A program made the translations under genes and the position numbers. A DNA stretch of 5,224 nucleotides from Clostridiales bacterium (GTDB lineage Bacteria; Bacillota; Clostridia; WRLR01), in the NCBI GenBank assembly GCA_031263625.1, contig JAISFK010000370.1, positions 1 to 5,224 on the forward strand, in the 5' to 3' direction. The notes under the pieces were generated by a model. The model was not told the DNA's origin. It saw nothing but the letters and a program-made list of their open reading frames with translations, and did not search any database. Below are positions 1 to 5,068 of the stretch, piece by piece; the stretch's first letter is position 1, and the number at the start of each line of letters is the position of its first letter.

Positions 1-3000
1 GCGAACGGCGCCGCTTTCATAGCGGACAGCAACGGCGCGCTGATCGCGCACAAGGACACGTCCAGGATATACAGCCATTCGACGCTCGAAAACACGATAG
101 GCGCCTCGCGCGAGTCCGAGGAAATGCTGGAGTGGATGAGTCAGGGGCGGACCGGCTCGACCAGCTTCGCCACGGATATGGGCGACATGTATTTCAGCTT
201 TGCCCCCATTCACGGCACCATGTGGTCGCTGTGCATATACGCGCCGCGCAGCGACTTTTCGGAGGCCGTCAGCCAGGGCATAGCGACCAGCGTGATCGTC
301 ACGGCCGTGCTGCTCCTGATCGTCGCCTACCTCTTCTACGTGCTGCTGGGCGCGGTGCTGTCGTCGCCGCTCCGCGCCATCGCGGACAACGCGAGGATGG
401 TCACGGAGGGCCGGCTCGACGCGGAGCTGCCTCAGGGCCTCGTGAACCGCAGCGACGAGATCGGCCTGCTGGGCAAGGCGTTTGCCGTCATGTCCGACTC
501 GATCAGGGCCGTGCTCGGCGATCTGCACAGCCTCATAGCCGACGTCCGCTCCGGGCTGCTGAACGCGCGCTCCGACGTGCAGAGGCACCGGGGCAACTAC
601 AACCAGATCATATCGGGCATAAATTCCGCTCTGGACGTCATCTGCTCGCACCTGGACGAGCTGCCCAGCGCGGTCGCCCTGTTTGGCCCCTCGCGCGAGC
701 TGATATACCTGAACGAGGCCATGCAGAACATCTTCGCGCGCCACGGGCTGGACGTCGGGGACAGCCGCCTGCTCGCGACGTTTCTCTCGTCCGGGCGGTC
801 CGGCGAGCTGGAGCCGGACGCGGAGGCGCTGTTTAGCATGGGCGCGCCGGGCGGCGCGGGAGAGGGCGATGGCCTAGGCGGGGGCGATAGCGGTGAAGGC
901 ATGGGCGGGGGCGATGGCCCGGGCGGGGGCGCCCGGAACGGCGCGGCCCTGCGCGGGGAGTACCTGCACAAGGAGGCGGCCCTGCGCGAGGCCAGAGCGG
1001 CGGGCGCGGGCGCCGGAGCCGAAGCAGGCACCGGGATGAGCGGGCCTGGGGCAGATGGCGCGGCTGAGACTGGCGACGAGGCTGCGGGCGCTGGCGAAGC
1101 GGGCGAGGGGGCCGTGTACACCTACTCGCTGACGCTCAGGCGCGTCGAAACGGGCATGGCCGGCGTCGCGGACGGGGGCAGCTTCGGCAATATAGACGGG
1201 AGCGGCGCGGATTCTGGCGGCCTAGGCGGCTCAAGCGGCTCAAGTGGCTCAAGCAGTAGCAATTCCGGCGCGGGCGCGGAGCCAAGCATGGCTGGCGGCC
1301 CAGGCGGCCCAGGCGGCGGCAATTCCGGCGCGGGCGCAGATTTCGGCAAAACCGGCAGTTCCGGCGCGGGCGCGGCTCTGGGCGCACCCGGCGTCTCCGG
1401 CGCGAGCGCGCCCACGCCTGCGCCCACACCCACACCTGCGCCCTCACCCGCGCCCACACCTGCGCCCACACCCACACCTGCGCCAACACCTGCACCCGCG
1501 CCCGGCGGCGTCTGCGTCATGCTGGTCGTGAGCGACGTCACCATGCTCACGCAGGCGCTCGTGGCGGCCGAGAACGCGAACAGGGCCAAGAGCAGCTTTT
1601 TGTCCAACATGAGCCACGAAATGCGCACGCCGATGAACGCCATAATCGGAATGACGCTCATCGCGAAGACCTCCGCGGACGCCGAGCGCAAAAACTACTG
1701 CCTGCAAAAGATAGAGGATGCGTCCAGCCACCTGCTGGGCGTGATCAACGACATCCTCGACATGTCCAAGATAGAGGCCAACAAATTCGAGCTGTCCCCG
1801 GCCGAGTTCAGCTTCGAGAAGATGCTGCAGAAGACCGTGAACGTGATAAACTTCCGCGTTGACGAGAAGCGCCAGACATTCCACGTGCGCCTGGACAGGA
1901 GCGTGCCCAAGACGCTGATCGGCGACGACCAGCGGCTGGCCCAGGTCATAACGAACCTGCTGAGCAACGCCGTCAAGTTCACGCCGGAAAACGGCACGAT
2001 ACTGCTCGACGCGCGCATGGAGAGCGAGGCCGGCGGCGCCTGCGTGATACGCGTCGATGTGACGGACACGGGGATCGGCGTCAGCGAGGAGCAGCAGAAG
2101 CGCCTGTTCAGCTCGTTCCAGCAGGCCGACAGCGGCATTTCGCGCAAGTTCGGCGGCACGGGGCTCGGCCTCGCGATATCGAAGAACATCGTCGAGATGA
2201 TGAACGGCAGGATATGGATCGAGTCGGAGCCGGGCAAGGGCTCGAAATTCGCGTTCACCGTCGAGCTGCGGCGCGGCGCGGAAAACGCGGAGGCCGGGAG
2301 GGCGCGCCCGCTCGGCGAGGGCGTGGGCTGGGACAGCCTGCGCGCGCTCGTGGTGGACGACGCGAGCGAGATAAGGGAATATTTCGCCGAGATCGCCTCG
2401 CGCCTCGGATTCAGCTGCGACGTCGCCGCGAGCGGGCGGGACGCGCTGCGCATGATCGAGGCGAACGGCCAGTACGACATGTATTTCGTGGACTGGAAGA
2501 TGCCGGGCATGGACGGCATCGAGCTGTCGAAGCAAATCAGGCCGCAGCGCAAGGACAAGTCGGTCGTGATCATGATATCGTCAACGGAGTGGAGCGCCAT
2601 CGAGGACGACGCGCGCGGCGCCGGCGTGAACAGCTTCCTGCCCAAGCCGCTGTTCCCGTCGGCCATCGCGGACTGCGTCAGCGAGTATCTGGGCGTCGGG
2701 GGCGCGCAGCCGGAGCAGGGCGCCCTGCCGGACATGGGCGCGAAATTCGCGGGGCGCCGCCTGCTTCTCGCGGAGGACATGGAGATCAACCGCGAGATAC
2801 TCATGAGCCTGCTGGAACCGACGGAGCTCGCCATCGAGTGCGCGGAGAACGGCAGGGAGGCGGTCGAGATGTTCGCGGCGCGGCCCGGCGGCTTCGACAT
2901 GATTTTCATGGACGTGCAGATGCCGGAAATGGACGGCTACGAGGCGACGCGCCGCATAAGGGCGCTCCCCGCGCCGGAGGCGTCCACGATCCCGATTGTG

Positions 3001-3126
3001 GCCATGACGGCCAACGTGTTCCGCGAGGACGTCGAAAAGTGCCTGGAGTGCGGCATGAACGCGCACGTGGGGAAGCCGATAGACCTGGAGGAAGTGCTGG
3101 ACAGGCTCGCGCAGTACCTAGCCTGA
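1..3126 (+). CDS. Hybrid sensor histidine kinase (dCache-TM-HAMP-PAS-HisKA-HATPase-REC-REC), 5' partial
   Basis: The reading frame is open from base 1 to the TGA at 3124-3126, so 1041 residues are visible and the true start lies upstream; ATG 124 is internal. Numbering from base 1, residues 1-90 look like the end of an extracytoplasmic dCache sensor (FIADSNGALIAHKD). Residues about 94-120 are a transmembrane helix, followed by HAMP (about 120-170). A PAS domain starts near 217 and closes with CVMLVVSDVT near 504. HisKA carries the phospho-accepting His539 (SHEMRTPMN). The ATPase domain has N-box N652/N656, G1 DTGIG from D689 and G2 GGTGLGL from 718. REC1 (about 780-898) keeps D786, D787, D831, S860 and K882. 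REC2 (about 920-1041) keeps E925, D926, D971, T1003 and K1025. The protein should autophosphorylate and pass phosphate to its receivers. No HPt domain follows, so any onward relay needs a separate protein. The ligand is unknown. Low-complexity insertions (residues about 280-312, 334-371 and 384-501) break up the PAS region. The family and domain order are secure. Confidence 0.95.
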   Translation, partial: ANGAAFIADSNGALIAHKDTSRIYSHSTLENTIGASRESEEMLEWMSQGRTGSTSFATDMGDMYFSFAPIHGTMWSLCIYAPRSDFSEAVSQGIATSVIVTAVLLLIVAYLFYVLLGAVLSSPLRAIADNARMVTEGRLDAELPQGLVNRSDEIGLLGKAFAVMSDSIRAVLGDLHSLIADVRSGLLNARSDVQRHRGNYNQIISGINSALDVICSHLDELPSAVALFGPSRELIYLNEAMQNIFARHGLDVGDSRLLATFLSSGRSGELEPDAEALFSMGAPGGAGEGDGLGGGDSGEGMGGGDGPGGGARNGAALRGEYLHKEAALREARAAGAGAGAEAGTGMSGPGADGAAETGDEAAGAGEAGEGAVYTYSLTLRRVETGMAGVADGGSFGNIDGSGADSGGLGGSSGSSGSSSSNSGAGAEPSMAGGPGGPGGGNSGAGADFGKTGSSGAGAALGAPGVSGASAPTPAPTPTPAPSPAPTPAPTPTPAPTPAPAPGGVCVMLVVSDVTMLTQALVAAENANRAKSSFLSNMSHEMRTPMNAIIGMTLIAKTSADAERKNYCLQKIEDASSHLLGVINDILDMSKIEANKFELSPAEFSFEKMLQKTVNVINFRVDEKRQTFHVRLDRSVPKTLIGDDQRLAQVITNLLSNAVKFTPENGTILLDARMESEAGGACVIRVDVTDTGIGVSEEQQKRLFSSFQQADSGISRKFGGTGLGLAISKNIVEMMNGRIWIESEPGKGSKFAFTVELRRGAENAEAGRARPLGEGVGWDSLRALVVDDASEIREYFAEIASRLGFSCDVAASGRDALRMIEANGQYDMYFVDWKMPGMDGIELSKQIRPQRKDKSVVIMISSTEWSAIEDDARGAGVNSFLPKPLFPSAIADCVSEYLGVGGAQPEQGALPDMGAKFAGRRLLLAEDMEINREILMSLLEPTELAIECAENGREAVEMFAARPGGFDMIFMDVQMPEMDGYEATRRIRALPAPEASTIPIVAMTANVFREDVEKCLECGMNAHVGKPIDLEEVLDRLAQYLA
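838..1113 (+). repeat. Gly/Ala/Glu-rich low-complexity insertion in the kinase PAS region
   Basis: This stretch codes for Gly-, Ala-, Asp- and Glu-rich sequence unlike the flanking folded domain. The 12-mer ggcgggggcgat occurs at 877-888 and again at 904-915, 27 bp apart. Its first 10 bases recur at 922-931. A short, more ordinary island (EYLHKEAALREAR, about 958-999) separates two disordered parts. All repeat spacings are multiples of three, so the kinase frame is kept. Confidence 0.8.
1228..1254 (+). repeat. Three tandem 9-bp repeats encoding Gly-Ser-Ser
   Basis: The unit ggctcaagc occurs three times in tandem at 1228, 1237 and 1246, with one T for C change in the middle copy. It encodes GSSGSSGSS inside the kinase insertion, a typical flexible linker and a typical product of replication slippage. 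Confidence 0.9.
1261..1373 (+). repeat. Three dispersed 17-bp repeats encoding (N/S)SGAGA
   Basis: The 17-mer aattccggcgcgggcgc is identical at 1261-1277 and 1321-1337, exactly 60 bp apart. A third copy at 1357-1373 differs by one base. A more degenerate form follows near 1393-1409. All copies are in the same codon phase and encode NSGAGA or SSGAGA, so this segment of the kinase insertion appears to have grown by duplication. Confidence 0.85.
1411..1503 (+). repeat. Pro-Ala-Thr repeat array in the kinase
   Basis: Thirty-one codons alternate Pro with Ala, Thr or Ser (PTPAPTPTPAP...), giving an extended, stiff linker. A 26-bp segment starting cctgcgccc is perfectly repeated at 1417-1442 and 1459-1484, a 42-bp period of 14 codons. 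The array runs directly into the final PAS beta-strand (GGVCVMLVVSDVT). Such an array is a candidate for length variation between strains. Confidence 0.9.
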
Positions 3127-3142
3127 GGGCGGCCGGCCGCCC
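3127..3142. other. Perfect 16-bp GC palindrome after the kinase stop, possible weak terminator hairpin
   Basis: The sequence gggcggccggccgccc is its own reverse complement and begins on the base after the kinase TGA. As RNA it would form a 6-bp all-GC stem with a four-base loop on either strand. No U tract follows on either side, so a role as a canonical intrinsic terminator is uncertain. Its position between two convergent genes makes a bidirectional transcription block plausible. Confidence 0.4.
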
Positions 3143-3176
3143 CGCCATATCGCCCGCCAGATAGCCCGCCATACGG
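3141..3176. repeat. Three tandem imperfect 12-bp repeats filling the convergent spacer
   Basis: Units cccgccatatcg (3141), cccgccagatag (3153) and cccgccatacgg (3165) are contiguous. They end on the base before the stop codon of the minus-strand gene. The first six bases (cccgcc) are invariant. Read past the stop in the minus-gene frame they would give PYGG-LSGG-RYGG, and in the kinase frame PPYR-PPDS-PPYG. They may therefore be a remnant of a former coding tail of either gene, which is an inference. Confidence 0.75.
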
Positions 3177-4199
3177 CTAGGCAGACGGACGAAATGGATT
3201 CGCAAGCGCGAGCATCGCGGAATACGCCATTGTAAAAATCATGACGGTGACAGCGGTTTCAAACCTGTTGCCGACGACCCAGACGTTTCCCGCCATGTCC
3301 ACAATTTGGGCCGTGTTGGCGTAATTGCTGGCATATTGCGCGACATATCCGACACAGATCAAAACGTAGAGCGCGATGGGCTGCAGCCAATATTGCCGCG
3401 ACTGGATCTCGGGCACGTTGGGCTGGCTGTTTTGCCGTTTTGCCAGATACAGGGCGAACAGCTGCATGAAGATGTAGCAGGTTAGATACCAGCCCAGAAA
3501 ATTCACCAGGGGAACCCCAAAGAAACCTCCGCCATTTTCCCACACCCAGGCATTCCGATAAGTGGAGGTTATTGGGTCAATGACCAGATCAAACTGGCAC
3601 ATAATAAATGCGCTTGCCGCAGGCAGCGCGACAATGTTCAGCTTTTTGTTCAGATGCCTGTCCGCGCGGTTCAAAATAAGCGATCCAAGCGACCACGACA
3701 AATAGCTCACGGAAATATAGATTATGCCAACGGCGAACGGCACTCGGTCTATATTTCCTATGACTGAATTATAGTGGTACTTGCCGAACGGAAATCCGGT
3801 GTGAATGCTTATATCCTCCAAAATGGTGCTGATGGCGAATGCCAGCGCCATGAAAACGACCGTGCTTTTCCAGCCGTATCGCCTCGGAGCGTGCAAAAGC
3901 ATAAAGACAAACCCAACTATCAGTATCATGGTTGGAGCGACATTTGCATAGCCGACAAAAATAACCACGGCCAGCCCATATAAAACTATGAGGGCCCACC
4001 GCAGAATGTTGCTCCGTTTTTCAGTTGCAGGCGCAGTTTTTTCCATTTCTCCCATTTCGCCTATTCCTCCTATTTTTCCCGCGTTTCCCATTTCTGTCGC
4101 ATTTCCCATTTCGGCCTCTTGGCCTCCCGTCATCCCCGTCATCCCCGGCATCCCAGCCTCTCCGGCCTCTCCGGCCTCCCCCGTTTCATTAACCGACAT
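3177..4199 (-). CDS. CruF/DUF422-family 'carotenoid biosynthesis protein', polytopic membrane protein
   Basis: From ATG 4199 this encodes 340 residues. Family hallmarks are ED at 128-129 leading into SIHTGFPFGKYHY (131-143), DLVIDP (204-209), WVWENGG (218-224) and FFGVPLVNFLGW (226-237). These match the family that includes CruF, a hydratase acting on acyclic carotenoid ends. About eight membrane helices can be read: 65-83, 87-104, 112-128, 153-175, 188-208, 227-253, 271-290 and 313-333. No other carotenoid gene is visible, so the substrate here is open. It is divergent from the tetR gene and probably controlled by it. The start is uncertain. ATG 4199 sits just after a good promoter but lacks a Shine-Dalgarno. 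ATG 4055 (residue 49) has AGGAGG ten bases upstream and would give 292 residues, which I think is nearer the usual family length. ATG 4151, behind a GGAG-like site, is a third choice. The open frame up to 4463 runs antisense over tetR and is not used. The family call is strong; the biochemical role is not. Confidence 0.85.
   Translation of the reverse strand: MSVNETGEAGEAGEAGMPGMTGMTGGQEAEMGNATEMGNAGKIGGIGEMGEMEKTAPATEKRSNILRWALIVLYGLAVVIFVGYANVAPTMILIVGFVFMLLHAPRRYGWKSTVVFMALAFAISTILEDISIHTGFPFGKYHYNSVIGNIDRVPFAVGIIYISVSYLSWSLGSLILNRADRHLNKKLNIVALPAASAFIMCQFDLVIDPITSTYRNAWVWENGGGFFGVPLVNFLGWYLTCYIFMQLFALYLAKRQNSQPNVPEIQSRQYWLQPIALYVLICVGYVAQYASNYANTAQIVDMAGNVWVVGNRFETAVTVMIFTMAYSAMLALANPFRPSA
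4047..4181 (-). repeat. Gly/Met/Glu-rich 9-bp repeats at the N-terminus of the cruF-like gene
   Basis: On the minus strand, codons group into 9-base units: EAG three times (gaggccgga type), then M(P/T)G three times (atgacgggg type), then EMG and NA-type units (gaaatggga type). This gives about 45 residues of low complexity before the first membrane helix. Every step preserves the reading frame, which favours translation from ATG 4199, but the stretch could instead be a 5' leader if ATG 4055 is the true start. Confidence 0.75.
4066..4071 (-). promoter_or_regulatory. Internal consensus Shine-Dalgarno for the alternative cruF-like start
   Basis: On the minus strand AGGAGG lies ten bases before ATG 4055, the strongest ribosome-binding site near this gene's 5' end. 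It supports a shorter 292-residue product, or a second translation start within the longer one. It also codes for part of the Ile-Gly-Gly-Ile repeat, so a chance match is possible. Confidence 0.45.
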
Positions 4200-4202
4200 A
4201 TG

Positions 4203-4231
4203 TTGATTACAATTCATGTGTATGCTATAAT
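4203..4231 (+). promoter_or_regulatory. Sigma70-type promoter for the tetR-family gene
   Basis: The -35 box TTGATT (4203-4208) and a perfect -10 box TATAAT (4226-4231) are separated by the optimal 17 bases. Transcription should start near 4238, leaving a leader of about 80 bases before ATG 4321. The -10 box overlaps that of the opposing promoter, so only one polymerase is likely to occupy the site at a time. Confidence 0.7.
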
Positions 4232-4250
4232 TGCTGAAAGCTCCTGTCAA
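4222..4250 (-). promoter_or_regulatory. Sigma70-type promoter for the cruF-like gene
   Basis: Read on the minus strand, a perfect -35 box TTGACA (4250-4245) is followed after 17 bases by TAGCAT (4227-4222), which matches four of six -10 consensus positions. Transcription should begin near 4215, about 16 bases before ATG 4199. That would exclude ATG 4217 and all upstream ATGs in this frame. The -35 box lies inside the inverted repeat at 4245-4265. Confidence 0.6.
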
Positions 4251-4265
4251 TACGCAGTATTGGCA
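4245..4265. promoter_or_regulatory. Inverted repeat, likely operator for the TetR-family regulator
   Basis: Perfect arms CAATAC (4248-4253) and GTATTG (4257-4262) flank the spacer gca. After one mismatch the symmetry extends outward by TG and CA, so 8 of 9 positions per arm match over 21 bp. Size and symmetry suit a TetR dimer. The site covers the -35 box of the cruF-like promoter and lies just downstream of the predicted tetR start. Binding there could repress both genes and provide autoregulation. Confidence 0.65.
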
Positions 4266-4308
4266 AATCTGTGCGATATCCGGCAGAAAATGAATTTTTG
4301 TATGGTTT

Positions 4309-4313
4309 GGGAG
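4309..4313 (+). promoter_or_regulatory. Shine-Dalgarno for the tetR-family gene
   Basis: GGGAG is followed by seven bases (aaatttt preserved in spacing) before ATG 4321. This is a good ribosome-binding site and decides that start. It also argues against the minus-strand frame being coding this far upstream. Confidence 0.65.
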
Positions 4314-4320
4314 AAATTTT

Positions 4321-4893
4321 ATGGGGTCGCAGGTTTCGGACAGGCGCATTCGCCGCTCGATCAAGCTGATCAAAAACAGCTTCTTTGAGCTTTCAAAGCA
4401 GAAGCCGATTGACAAAATAACCGTCATGGATGTGTGCAGCCACGCGGATATCAACCGATGCACATTCTATGCGCATTACGAGAATATGGCGGCGTTTCTC
4501 AAGGACTTGGAAACGGAGCTGTCTGAAACGTTTTCGCATGCGTTTTCGCTGTATCGGTTTGACAAGGATTCGCGCGCGGCGGTGGACGCCATGTTTGACT
4601 GCATGCGGAAAAACCCGGCGCTCGTTTCATTGGCCAGCCGAATCGGCAAAATGGGGGAAGGCAACAAAACGCTCGAAAACGCCATCCGCGCGTGCACATT
4701 CCCAGAATGGCTCAGCAACGGCCAAATTTCGCTGGACCAGGCGCTTTTGCTCGAAGCGTACATCATAAGCGGAGGAAGGCGAATTATTGAGATGTGGGTC
4801 GAGAGCGATTTCACGCTGGATGAAGACATGGTAAAGGACGTATTCGACAATGTCATCAAGCATGGCCTGCATCATTTCATACGAGCAAAATAG
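4321..4893 (+). CDS. TetR/AcrR-family transcriptional regulator
   Basis: The gene encodes 190 residues, a normal length for the family. The N-terminal DNA-binding domain spans roughly residues 8-55. Its helix-turn-helix is KITVMDVCSHADINRCTFY (32-50), and the recognition helix ends in the family signature TFYAHYENM (48-56). The rest (60-190) is the helical ligand-binding and dimer region, with AYIISGGRRIIEMWVES near 151-167 as in TetR_C-type domains; the effector cannot be inferred. The start follows a good Shine-Dalgarno (4309-4313) and a near-consensus promoter. It is divergent from the cruF-like gene, and the 21-bp inverted repeat between them is the natural operator. By analogy with local TetR regulators it should repress its neighbour and itself until a ligand releases it. 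Composition is less GC-rich than the kinase, like its partner gene. The family call is secure. Confidence 0.92.
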   Translation: MGSQVSDRRIRRSIKLIKNSFFELSKQKPIDKITVMDVCSHADINRCTFYAHYENMAAFLKDLETELSETFSHAFSLYRFDKDSRAAVDAMFDCMRKNPALVSLASRIGKMGEGNKTLENAIRACTFPEWLSNGQISLDQALLLEAYIISGGRRIIEMWVESDFTLDEDMVKDVFDNVIKHGLHHFIRAK

Positions 4894-5068
4894 GGCAGCC
4901 CGCCGTCCATGCCGTAGCCAAAAGGGCACCGCGCGCATAACGGCGGCGGTGCGCGCGAGCGCGGGCGGCGAGCCGGGGCCGGTCTTGCGCGGCCGAATTG
5001 GACGCGCGCGCTGGGCTGAATTCATGCGAATAGGCGCACGGGGAGTGCCAACCATGGGGGATGCCAAA
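4894..5068. other. Non-coding GC-rich spacer between tetR and the rpn-like gene
   Basis: This 175-bp stretch lies between two convergent genes. The open frames crossing it run antisense to tetR or have no recognisable protein content. Apart from the hairpin at its left side I see no RNA gene, repeat or attachment site in it. Confidence 0.5.
4920..4953 (-). terminator. Putative intrinsic terminator for the minus-strand rpn-like gene
   Basis: On the minus strand GCACCGC (4953-4947) pairs with GCGGTGC (4933-4927). The stem can extend inward by three pairs with one bulge, around the loop cgttat. It is followed by CC and then TTTTT (4924-4920). This is the form of a Rho-independent terminator for transcripts arriving from the right, although it lies about 115 bases past that gene's stop. 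An alternative 7-bp pairing (4931-4937 with 4952-4958) is also possible. Confidence 0.45.

Noticed and set aside
124..126. ATG 124 as the start of the kinase
   Set aside because: The same frame is open back to base 1 and codes for clear dCache sensor sequence, so the gene starts upstream of the window.
1228..1503. CRISPR-like array
   Set aside because: The repeats are short, of varied unit length, in codon phase and without unique spacers. They encode a linker inside one open frame.
597..1691. Pro/Ala-rich and Val/Gly-rich minus-strand open frames opposite the low-complexity insertion
   Set aside because: They are mirror images of the Gly/Ala and Pro/Thr repeats, with no start signal or domain.
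1444..2909. Long minus-strand open frames (363 and 404 residues) opposite the kinase
   Set aside because: They lie opposite conserved HisKA, HATPase and receiver motifs. They are open because GC-rich sequence has few stop codons, and their translations show no recognisable domain.
4196..4233. Other small symmetries (acatatgt at 4196-4203; CAATT and AATTG at 4210-4214 and 4229-4233)
   Set aside because: They are short AT-rich palindromes expected by chance in this region, and much weaker than the 4245-4265 repeat.
3988..4388. Plus-strand open frames (72 and 89 residues) across the cruF-like N-terminus and control region
   Set aside because: Their Ile/Pro/Ser-rich translation is the antisense of the 9-bp repeats, and the second runs into tetR in another frame.
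4200..4463. Upstream extension of the cruF-like frame to ATG 4463 (428 residues)
   Set aside because: It would run antisense through the promoters, operator and the DNA-binding domain of the well-supported tetR gene, and its sequence has no family match.
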